Positions 52,486 to 58,916 of a stretch of DNA of 58,916 nucleotides are shown here, piece after piece. Position numbers and translations under genes: made by a program. Every line of letters begins with the position of its first letter. The stretch's first letter is position 1. Origin of the DNA: Planctomycetota bacterium (GTDB lineage Bacteria > Planctomycetota > B15-G4 > JADJEK01); the NCBI GenBank assembly GCA_016213895.1, contig JACQZJ010000194.1:1-58916 (forward strand). The letters run 5' to 3'. Below the pieces are notes generated by a model that searched no databases, was not told the DNA's origin, and saw only the letters and a list, made by a program, of their open reading frames with translations.

Positions 52486-53826
52486 ATGAAAGCTGCGCCG
52501 ACTCTGTTTGCCCTCGCCCTCGTGTCGTCCATTGCTCGGGGCGGCGTGTGGTACGTCGACCACGACAACTGCCCGGGTCCCGGCAGCGGCTCGAAAGAGG
52601 ACCCGTTCTGCAGCATCGGTCAGGCCATTAGCGTCGCTGCCTACCGGGATCTGGTTCTTGTCGCACCGGGCCTGTATCACGAATCGCTGGTCATCGAGAA
52701 CGTCACGCTCCGGAGCGATCGAGACTTGGATCCCGCCACCGTCGACACTTCGCCGTACGACACGATCATCGACGGCAGCACGACCGCCCTGTCGCCCACA
52801 CTCTGGTGCCTGGGCAGCCGCAGCACCGTTCTGGAGGGGTTCACGATCCGCGGCGGGACGGGCATGTGGCTGCTGAGCCACCCATACCTGGAAGCACTCG
52901 GCCGGGGCGGCGGGATCCTCTCCTTCGGGTCTCCGACGATTCGAGGCAACATCATCCGCGACAACGACCTCAGGCAGAACGTGGGATCCGTCAACAGAGC
53001 TTGGGGCGCAGGCATCTTCTGCAACGCGGGCTCTCCCCTGATTCAGAACAACGTCTTCTACCGCAACACCACCGCGTACGATCCCTCTGCCGGAGGCATG
53101 GGGTACGGCGGAGGCCTCTGCTGCGACGCGGGCGCGGCGCCGACGATCATCAACAACACCTTCTGCGAGAACGCGGCCACCTCCGGCGGCGGCATCTGGT
53201 GCGAGGCAGGTGCCTCCCCGGTGATCGTGAACACGATCCTCTGGAAGAACGACGCGGCCAACGGCCCGGAGATCGAGGATCCCTTCCTCTGCTCCTCCGT
53301 GACCTTCTGCAACGTGCGCGGCGGCTGGCCAGGGCGAGGCAACATCCACGCTCTGCCGGCGTTCGTCGAGCCTGCGGCCGGCGACTTCCACCTGCTCAGC
53401 TTCTCGCCCTGCCGCGACGCTGGTCTGGATCTCGGTGGACCGGCCCCGCCGAGCACCGACTTCGAAGGCGATCCGCGCTCCGCGACCGACATCGGAGCGG
53501 ACGAGTTCCACGCGCACCTCTACTTCACCGGCGACCCGTCTCCGGGCGCCACGCTGGCCGCGAAGATCACCGGAACTCCAGGAGCTTCGCCTGTGCTGCT
53601 CGCCATGGGCTCAGGCGTGCTGCAGCAGCCAACGGCCCTGCCTCCCTACCTCGGCTCCTGGTGGCTCGACGGACCTTACGTGTTCATCGTGCTCGGGCCC
53701 ATGCCGGCCGCAGGGTGCACCACCCTTGGCCTGCTGCTGCCCGTGAGTCCGCCGAGCTACTGCGTACCGCTGCAGGCGATCGTCCGCGAGCAGATCACGA
53801 ATCCTTGCATCATCCACGCGAAGTAG
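52486..53826 (+). CDS. Secreted right-handed beta-helix protein
   Basis: A 446-aa secreted protein. A signal peptide (MKAAPTLFALALVSSIARGG) precedes a right-handed parallel beta-helix (about 40-330) with repeats of the form GAGIFCNAGSPLIQNNVFYRN, GGGLCCDAGAAPTIINNTFCEN and GGGIWCEAGASPVIVNTILWKN, and a terminal TDIGADEF seal typical of such proteins. The last 100 residues (YFTGDPSPGATLAAKITGTP, VFIVLGPMPAAGCTTL) form a separate beta domain, perhaps for surface attachment. AAGGAG precedes ATG 52486 by 6 nt. Such folds bind or cleave polysaccharides, but no catalytic acids could be assigned. Confidence 0.8.
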   Translation: MKAAPTLFALALVSSIARGGVWYVDHDNCPGPGSGSKEDPFCSIGQAISVAAYRDLVLVAPGLYHESLVIENVTLRSDRDLDPATVDTSPYDTIIDGSTTALSPTLWCLGSRSTVLEGFTIRGGTGMWLLSHPYLEALGRGGGILSFGSPTIRGNIIRDNDLRQNVGSVNRAWGAGIFCNAGSPLIQNNVFYRNTTAYDPSAGGMGYGGGLCCDAGAAPTIINNTFCENAATSGGGIWCEAGASPVIVNTILWKNDAANGPEIEDPFLCSSVTFCNVRGGWPGRGNIHALPAFVEPAAGDFHLLSFSPCRDAGLDLGGPAPPSTDFEGDPRSATDIGADEFHAHLYFTGDPSPGATLAAKITGTPGASPVLLAMGSGVLQQPTALPPYLGSWWLDGPYVFIVLGPMPAAGCTTLGLLLPVSPPSYCVPLQAIVREQITNPCIIHAK

Positions 53827-53857
53827 CCGGCCTCGAGCACGCCGCCGCCTGGGACGC

Positions 53858-54781
53858 TCACTCCCAGAGAACACGCCCCGCGACCGTGACGCCGCGGGAG
53901 GTCATCTCGGCCACGGCCGAGGCGACGGGCGATCGGCCGCCGAAGGCGGCGGAACGTGCGTAGTTCGAGGCGCGTGCGCCGCACAGGCTGAGGTCCACGA
54001 CCATGCGCAGGCCGCTCTCGCCGAAGCAACGGAGCACGTCGATCGCGGACACGCGCACGCAGCTATTGAGCGTGCATCCCCCGAGCACGAGCGTCTGGCG
54101 GCCGCGCCGCAGAAGCCCCTCCACCCACTCCGCGAAGCCGTTGGTTGGCGGCCAGAGCACGCTGTTCCCGGGCTTGACGAAGTAGGACTGATCCGAGCAG
54201 AGGACGCGAGCGACGGCCTCGTCCCACTCGTAGCTGTCCGGCGGGAAAGGACAGCGGGTGAACATCACCTCGGTTGGGGGCGCACGGCTGCCGAGCAGCC
54301 TTGCGCAGTTCGCGAAGGCTCTGCGAAGCGGCAGAACCTCGGCCTCGGCCTCCGCGCCGATCGAGCGCATCCACGCTCCGCGCGTGAACGAGACCTGCGG
54401 ATCGATGAGCAGGAGCGCGGCCTGATCGCGCGAGACGCGCTCGTGCCCCGCGGATTCCTCCACGCTCCGCGCCAGCGAGGCGAGGCCGTCCTCCTCCGGT
54501 TCGTTGGGAAAGAACGCCGCCCTGCGCAGGACGCTCTCCGGCGCAACGCCGCGCAGCACCTCGCCGAACGGACCATGCGGGTCGCGCGCCATGCGCTCGA
54601 GAGCTGCGCCAAAGGCATCCCGCGGCAGCGGCGCGCGGCTGGTCAGGAAGTCCAGAACGGCGTAGAGCTGCGCTTCCGGCCAGTCCCATCCCAGGCGCCG
54701 CGCCGCTGCGCCGAGATCGGCCCGCGACAGCCGGCCGTCCGCGTCGAGGTCGAGCGCGTCGAAGAGTGCATCAACGGTCAT
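53858..54781 (-). CDS. EF-hand fused to isochorismatase-like cysteine hydrolase
   Basis: A 307-aa protein. Residues 4-30 form one canonical EF-hand loop (DLDADGRLSRAD, acids at 11, 13, 15 and 22); a second is not apparent. Residues about 120-307 are an isochorismatase-family amidohydrolase with the Asp in ALLLIDPQVSFT, the Lys in FVKPGNSVLW and the nucleophile Cys in GGCTLNSCVRVSA, which together form the family triad. ATG 54781 has AAGGA at 5 nt. A calcium-regulated nicotinamidase or amide hydrolase is possible. It is divergent from the HAD gene. The order of modules is unusual; the substrate is not known. Confidence 0.8.
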   Translation of the reverse strand: MTVDALFDALDLDADGRLSRADLGAAARRLGWDWPEAQLYAVLDFLTSRAPLPRDAFGAALERMARDPHGPFGEVLRGVAPESVLRRAAFFPNEPEEDGLASLARSVEESAGHERVSRDQAALLLIDPQVSFTRGAWMRSIGAEAEAEVLPLRRAFANCARLLGSRAPPTEVMFTRCPFPPDSYEWDEAVARVLCSDQSYFVKPGNSVLWPPTNGFAEWVEGLLRRGRQTLVLGGCTLNSCVRVSAIDVLRCFGESGLRMVVDLSLCGARASNYARSAAFGGRSPVASAVAEMTSRGVTVAGRVLWE

Positions 54782-54856
54782 GCGAGTCCTTACGAGCATC
54801 GCCAGTCGGGGCTGCCCTGTCAATTGCGCCCGCGGCCCGGCGGCGCGCGCGCCCGC

Positions 54857-54865
54857 TGATAGGAT
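54857..54865 (+). promoter_or_regulatory. Extended -10 box ahead of the HAD gene
   Basis: TGATAGGAT matches the extended -10 pattern TGnTATAAT with two mismatches. It lies about 50 nt before the apparent ATC start of the HAD gene, in the 134-bp divergent gap. No clear -35 is seen. Confidence 0.35.
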
Positions 54866-54915
54866 GGCACGCTCCCCGGCGCGGAACCCGAACAGCCCGG
54901 ACGGAGGCGCACGCC

Positions 54916-55602
54916 ATCCTCATCCTCTTCGACATCGACGAGACGCTCCTCTCCTGCCTCGACGCCGTGCGCCCGGCGATCCTCCAGGCCGCGGCGCAGG
55001 CCATGGGTGCAGAAGTGCGTCTCATCTCGCAGCCGTGGCGCTTCGCCGGATCGCTCGACCCTCTCATCTGGCGCGCGCTCTGCGAGGAGAACGGCTTCGC
55101 GGACGCGGACGCGCGCGAGGAGTCCTTCCGTCTCGGCTATTGCGAGCGCCTCGCCATCCACCTGAGCCGGCCCGGCGCCGCGCGCCTCCTTCCCGGCGTC
55201 CCGGACTTGCTCTCGACGCTCGAGCAGGACCCGCGGGTGGTGCTCGGCCTTCTCACCGGGAACTTCCCCGAGGTCGCGCGGCTCAAGCTTCGCGCCGCGG
55301 GCCTCGACCCGGAGCGCTTCCCGGTGGGCGCCTTCGGCACGGACGGCGCCACGCGCCGCGACCTGCCCGTTGCGGCGCTGCGGAAGTACGTCGAGCGCGC
55401 CGGCGCGGCTCTCCCTCCCGGGAGCGTCGTGATCGTCGGCGACACGCCGCGCGACGTGGACTGCGCCCGCGCGAACGGCTGCCGCTCGCTCGCGGTGGCC
55501 ACGGGCAGCTCGTCCCTCGCGGACCTGGCCGCGGCCGGGGCCGACCTGGCGGTGCCGGATCTCCGCGACACCCAGTCCCTCGCGGCCTGGCTCCTACGCT
55601 GA
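54916..55602 (+). CDS. HAD-superfamily phosphatase, apparent ATC start
   Basis: A 228-aa HAD hydrolase of the phosphoglycolate-phosphatase type. Motif I is LFDIDETLL (nucleophile Asp), motif II LLTGN, and motif IV GDTPRDVDCA. The family begins with a hydrophobic strand right before motif I; here the codons are ATC CTC ATC CTC TTC, with GGAGG 8 nt before the first ATC. No ATG, GTG or TTG lies near in frame; the nearest ATG (54766) would add 50 residues of unfamiliar sequence reaching into the divergent gene. The simplest reading is an ATC start or an ATG-to-ATC change. It is followed by the protease gene after 95 bp. Confidence 0.72.
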   Translation: MLILFDIDETLLSCLDAVRPAILQAAAQAMGAEVRLISQPWRFAGSLDPLIWRALCEENGFADADAREESFRLGYCERLAIHLSRPGAARLLPGVPDLLSTLEQDPRVVLGLLTGNFPEVARLKLRAAGLDPERFPVGAFGTDGATRRDLPVAALRKYVERAGAALPPGSVVIVGDTPRDVDCARANGCRSLAVATGSSSLADLAAAGADLAVPDLRDTQSLAAWLLR

Positions 55603-55697
55603 GCCGGCCGCGCGCTTCTCCGCCGCAGCGGCCCCCGCAAGGCAGTGCATCGGTTAGCATGTCGTTTCCGCCTGGCGCCTACCGAGGAGGCCTACCC

Positions 55698-58600
55698 ATG
55701 CCGCACCGCCGGCTTGTCGCACTGCCCCTGCTGTCCCTTCTCGCTTTCGCCGCCCTGCACGCGCTCGCCGCCGCACAGCCGGCCGAGGAGGCCACGCCAC
55801 CGGCGCCGGCCGACGACCTCACCAAGGCCCCGGCGGAGGTGGTCATCAAGCGGGAGCTCAAGGTCTATGAGCAGGTCTTCCAGCGCCGCCTGGCCATGCA
55901 CTTCCTGCGCGACGACGCCGCCGCGCGTGACGCGCTTCTCGCCGACCTCGACCCCTCGTCGGCTTCCTCGATCCGCCAGCTCGCCGCGGACGAGTCGTCC
56001 TTCAGGAACCTCGACTACCACTTCGTGGAGAAGCGGCGCAACTGCGAGCAGCGCGTCCTCGCCCGGCTGCGCACCGACGGCTTCGAGGGAATCGAGGACC
56101 TGCTCGAGGTGGTCAAGGACAAGAAGTTCCCCGAGTCGGCCGCGTTCGCCGACCTCCTCAACATCGTCGAGATGAACTTCCGCTACGCCCTGCGCAAGGG
56201 GCTGATCAGCGACGCGGAGTTCGCCAAGGACGCGGCGGCGCGCTTCACCAGCGAGACGGTGCGGGTCAACGGCACGGCCGGCCACGCGCTCGGCGAGCTG
56301 GCGCGCGAGATGTGGAAGGACAAGAAGGGGGAGGACTTCCCGGTGTGGTGGTTCGATCCTTCCTCCGGCCCCATCTCCTACGAGTTCGGCGCCGTGCCTG
56401 AGGCGCCGGGCTGGCCTCTCGTCGACCTGAACTCGGCGAGCCTCGAGGATCTCGGCGGCATCCCCAACGTCGAGAGCGAGATCGCCGAGGCCATCGTCAA
56501 GTACGCGCAGAAGGACGGCTTCCAGGGGCCCGAGGAGCTGCGCCTGGTGAAGGAGGTGCCGGCCCACCTCGTCCTGCCGCTCAAGACCCTGACGCTCGCC
56601 TCGCACGCCGCGAAGCGCAAGCGCTGGACGGTCATGGTCTACCTGGACGCCGCCAACAACCTGGAGCCGATGGGCATCAAGGACCTGAACGAGATGGAGA
56701 AGGTCGGCTCGACGCGCGACGTGAACATCGTCGTCGAGATGGTCCGCTACCAGGGCCGCGAGGAGAAGCCGCGCGTCAACGACGCGTACTTCCACAATCC
56801 CTACACCGAACGCGAGCGCGAGTTCTACATCGGCCTGAGCAACGAACCGGGCACCGAGCGCTACTACGTGCTCAAGGACGACGACATGACGCTGGTGCAG
56901 TCGGTCCTCAAGAACAATGCCGGCGAGACCGACGCGGGCCGGCCCGAGCACCTCACCAACTTCGGGCGCTGGGCCGTCGAGCACTACCCCGCTGACCACT
57001 ACGCGCTGGTCATCTGGGACCACGGCGCGGGGTGGACGGGCGTCTCCTATGACGACAACACGCGCCACGGCCTCGACCTGCCCGACGTGCGCACGGCGCT
57101 CGAGGGCATCACCGCGGCGCTCGCGCCGGACGGCAAGCAGCGCATCGACATCCTCGACTTCGACGCCTGCCTGATGGCGACGCTCGAGGTCGCCTACGAG
57201 CTGAAGGACACCGTCGACTTCCTGCTCGCCTCGCAGGAGAGCGAGCCCGGAGACGGCATGCCCTACGACGACTACCTGGAATGGCTGGTGACCTACCCCG
57301 AGGCGCCGCCGGTCTCCTTCGCCAAGGCCATGGTCGACCGCTACGTGCGCTCCTATGCCCCGCGCGGCTCCCAGGCCTTCGGCGACTGGTCCGGCTTCGG
57401 CGAGACCAAGTCGGCGCTGCGCCTCGCGAAAGCCGGCGAAATGAAGACCGCGGTGGAGGAGGTCGCCGCGCTCTTGCTCAAGCGCGAGGACCTGCTCGGC
57501 GCGGCGACCGAGGAGGTGCTCGGCGACGCGCGGCGCTTCGGCCGCCTGGTCGACATCCAGGACTTCTTCACCAAGCTCGCCGAGCGCGAGAAGGCAGACC
57601 TGGAGCTGAAGGCCGCGGTCGAGAAGGCGAACGACCTGATCGGTTACCCGACCACCTCCTACAAGCTCGTGAACGAGGTGATCATCAAGCGCCGCTCCCC
57701 GGGCAGCGTCATCTGGGGGTACAACGGCTGGCAGAGCCCCGGCCGCGGCGCGGCGCCGTACGTGCATCGTTCCCGCTTCGCGAAGACGCCCTTGACCGGC
57801 CCGGACGAGCGCGGCAACTACGTGGCGCACATCACCTTCCCGCCCATGCTGGCCAACCCGAAGACCGGACAGGCGGAGGCGGTCAAGGAGATCAACTACC
57901 GCTTCGAGGACGAGACGGAGAAGCGCACCATCAAGGACTTCGAGAACGTCTTCGTCACGACCGACTTCCCCGGCGACGGCCTGGTCGTGGCGGAAGGACA
58001 CATGGTGAGCAACAACCGCTCGCACGGCATCTCGCTCTACTTCCCCGCCTACCTGGGCTTCGACAAGGAGTACCTCAAGCTGCGCTTCGCCGCGGACTCG
58101 AACTGGACGAGGCTCTGCGAGAAGTTCCCCCTCAAGAAGATCGAGGAACCCAAGGAGGTGGCGCTCCTCGGCGTCCACCACGCCACGAAGAAGGACCGCG
58201 ACGCGCTGGGGGCGGTCGACGTCAGGGAGGAGTTCCGGAAGCGCGTGCGCACGCACGACTTCTCCTTGCTGCTGCGCCAGGACCTGGAGAAGCTCGGGAT
58301 CGCCTGCGACGTCGTGCCGGACCCGCAGCCCTACGGCGAGGACTGGCCGGGGATGATCCGCCTCTGGCAGGACGGCGTCGTCATTGCCGACAATCACGCG
58401 GGCATCTCCCCTGGCGGCATCAACCCCTACTCGTACCTCTCCTCCTCGTACTCCCGGGGGCCGTCCATCTCCGGCCCTGACGGCCGCACGCTGCTGCGCT
58501 ACCTGAGGAGCGGCGGCCGCCTGCTGCTCGGCTGCCCGGACGCGGCCGCGCGGATCTGGGACACGCCGCTGTACCGCGACACGCTCGGCCTCGAGTACGG

Positions 58601-58916
58601 CATGAGGTGGAACCGCTCCCTGCGCTTCCGCGTGCTCGGCGAGCGCGGCCAGGACGGGCCCGTGCTCGAAATCGAGCCCGCGTACAAGGGCGGCTCGATC
58701 GTCACCTTCACCGGCGGTCCGGACGTTCGGCCGCTGTGCGTGCTGGAGGAAAGCGGGCAGATGATCGGGGCGCGTATCGAGCGCACCGACGCGGAGACGG
58801 GCGCGACCTACCGTGCCGTGGTGCTCGGCTTCTACCTGGCCGACGTCAAGGGGGACGAGGAGCGCCTGGCGCTCCTGAAGGAGGCCATGGCCTTCCTCAG
58901 GCCCGCTGAGAGCCCG
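55698..58916 (+). CDS. Secreted clostripain (C11) protease with helix-hairpin-helix, partial
   Basis: The frame runs from ATG 55698 (GGAGG 8 nt upstream) to the window edge with no stop: at least 1073 residues. A signal peptide (MPHRRLVALPLLSLLAFAALHALAAAQ) is followed by a 200-residue N-terminal region. A ComEA/T2SK-like helix-hairpin-helix (about 238-290) reads LVDLNSASLEDLGGIPNVESEIAEA. Then comes the peptidase C11 domain with catalytic His in VIWDHGAGW (about 439) and Cys in DFDACLMA (about 489). A long C-terminal part (AGISPGGINPYSY, GGRLLLGCPDAAARIW) is unassigned. C11 enzymes cleave after basic residues and self-activate. The 3' end is outside the window. Confidence 0.83.
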   Translation, partial: MPHRRLVALPLLSLLAFAALHALAAAQPAEEATPPAPADDLTKAPAEVVIKRELKVYEQVFQRRLAMHFLRDDAAARDALLADLDPSSASSIRQLAADESSFRNLDYHFVEKRRNCEQRVLARLRTDGFEGIEDLLEVVKDKKFPESAAFADLLNIVEMNFRYALRKGLISDAEFAKDAAARFTSETVRVNGTAGHALGELAREMWKDKKGEDFPVWWFDPSSGPISYEFGAVPEAPGWPLVDLNSASLEDLGGIPNVESEIAEAIVKYAQKDGFQGPEELRLVKEVPAHLVLPLKTLTLASHAAKRKRWTVMVYLDAANNLEPMGIKDLNEMEKVGSTRDVNIVVEMVRYQGREEKPRVNDAYFHNPYTEREREFYIGLSNEPGTERYYVLKDDDMTLVQSVLKNNAGETDAGRPEHLTNFGRWAVEHYPADHYALVIWDHGAGWTGVSYDDNTRHGLDLPDVRTALEGITAALAPDGKQRIDILDFDACLMATLEVAYELKDTVDFLLASQESEPGDGMPYDDYLEWLVTYPEAPPVSFAKAMVDRYVRSYAPRGSQAFGDWSGFGETKSALRLAKAGEMKTAVEEVAALLLKREDLLGAATEEVLGDARRFGRLVDIQDFFTKLAEREKADLELKAAVEKANDLIGYPTTSYKLVNEVIIKRRSPGSVIWGYNGWQSPGRGAAPYVHRSRFAKTPLTGPDERGNYVAHITFPPMLANPKTGQAEAVKEINYRFEDETEKRTIKDFENVFVTTDFPGDGLVVAEGHMVSNNRSHGISLYFPAYLGFDKEYLKLRFAADSNWTRLCEKFPLKKIEEPKEVALLGVHHATKKDRDALGAVDVREEFRKRVRTHDFSLLLRQDLEKLGIACDVVPDPQPYGEDWPGMIRLWQDGVVIADNHAGISPGGINPYSYLSSSYSRGPSISGPDGRTLLRYLRSGGRLLLGCPDAAARIWDTPLYRDTLGLEYGMRWNRSLRFRVLGERGQDGPVLEIEPAYKGGSIVTFTGGPDVRPLCVLEESGQMIGARIERTDAETGATYRAVVLGFYLADVKGDEERLALLKEAMAFLRPAESP

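Noticed and set aside
55692-58397. A 901-codon open frame on the minus strand opposite the protease gene
   Set aside because: It is a GC-driven antisense frame with His/Val/Glu-rich repetitive composition and no family motif, while the plus strand encodes a complete C11 protease with catalytic residues.
1-58916. tRNA, rRNA, CRISPR arrays, prophage or insertion sequences
   Set aside because: I read all intergenic regions on both strands and found no cloverleaf, spacer-repeat array, transposase or phage structural gene. A covariance-model scan would be needed to exclude small RNAs.

Overview
The window is very GC-rich DNA (roughly 70 % G+C by eye) packed with bacterial genes. About 40 genes are supported, many overlapping by 1-4 bp, and several start at GTG or TTG behind clear Shine-Dalgarno sequences. 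No rRNA, tRNA, CRISPR array, prophage or insertion sequence was recognised. The gene content suggests an anaerobic or facultative heterotroph of a Planctomycetota-like lineage: an ECF sigma factor next to a large Ser/Thr kinase with a TPR-like tail, GldF/GldG-type ABC machinery, GH38 and six-hairpin glycosidases, a URO-D/corrinoid methyltransferase, secreted beta-helix proteins with a shared style of C-terminal domain, and DsrMK-like redox proteins. This placement is an inference from gene content, not a phylogeny.

Layout. 1-8.3 kb: a DsrMK/TmcBC-like membrane iron-sulfur pair, a ROK sugar kinase, and a cluster of a NapH-like polyferredoxin, two DUF362 proteins (one truncated) and a DUF6599-like protein. 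8.4-14.1 kb: a lipoprotein esterase, divergent from a glycosidase and an alpha-mannosidase. 14.1-14.7 kb: a small nucleotidyltransferase/partner module. 15.1-20.8 kb: a three-gene operon encoding a fused KDPG aldolase-KDG kinase, a fused corrinoid protein-URO-D methyltransferase and a sodium:solute symporter. 20.9-26.1 kb: a mosaic remnant of a radical-SAM protein and an aminotransferase, an SDR, a GT39-like membrane glycosyltransferase and a secreted alpha/beta hydrolase. 26.2-26.8 kb: a DUF4160/DUF2442 pair. 27.3-33.7 kb: an SGNH hydrolase, a fumarate-reductase-like flavoprotein, an OYE-like Fe-S flavoprotein and rarA.

33.8-34.6 kb: a four-haem cytochrome c lipoprotein interrupted by an in-frame TGA with a hairpin just after it. 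34.9-40.2 kb: a GldA / fused GldF-GldG / DUF4340 ABC operon whose DUF4340 protein carries a GspG-pseudopilin-like insert. 40.3-48.7 kb: a Cus-like heavy-metal efflux operon (Cys-rich exported protein, TolC-like, CusB-like, enlarged CusA-like) ending in a Dnmt2-type methyltransferase. 48.7-52.0 kb: the kinase and sigma factor. 52.5-58.9 kb: a beta-helix protein, an EF-hand isochorismatase-like hydrolase, a HAD phosphatase that appears to start at ATC, and a secreted clostripain-family protease running off the window end.

The genes fit a lifestyle of polysaccharide and sugar-acid degradation (mannosidase, ROK kinase, KDG/KDPG steps, symporter), with low-potential electron-transfer modules and metal resistance. 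The most interesting leads are the sugar-acid/corrinoid operon, the TGA-interrupted cytochrome, the bacterial Dnmt2-like enzyme in a metal-efflux operon, and the mosaic gene at 20.9-21.8 kb.
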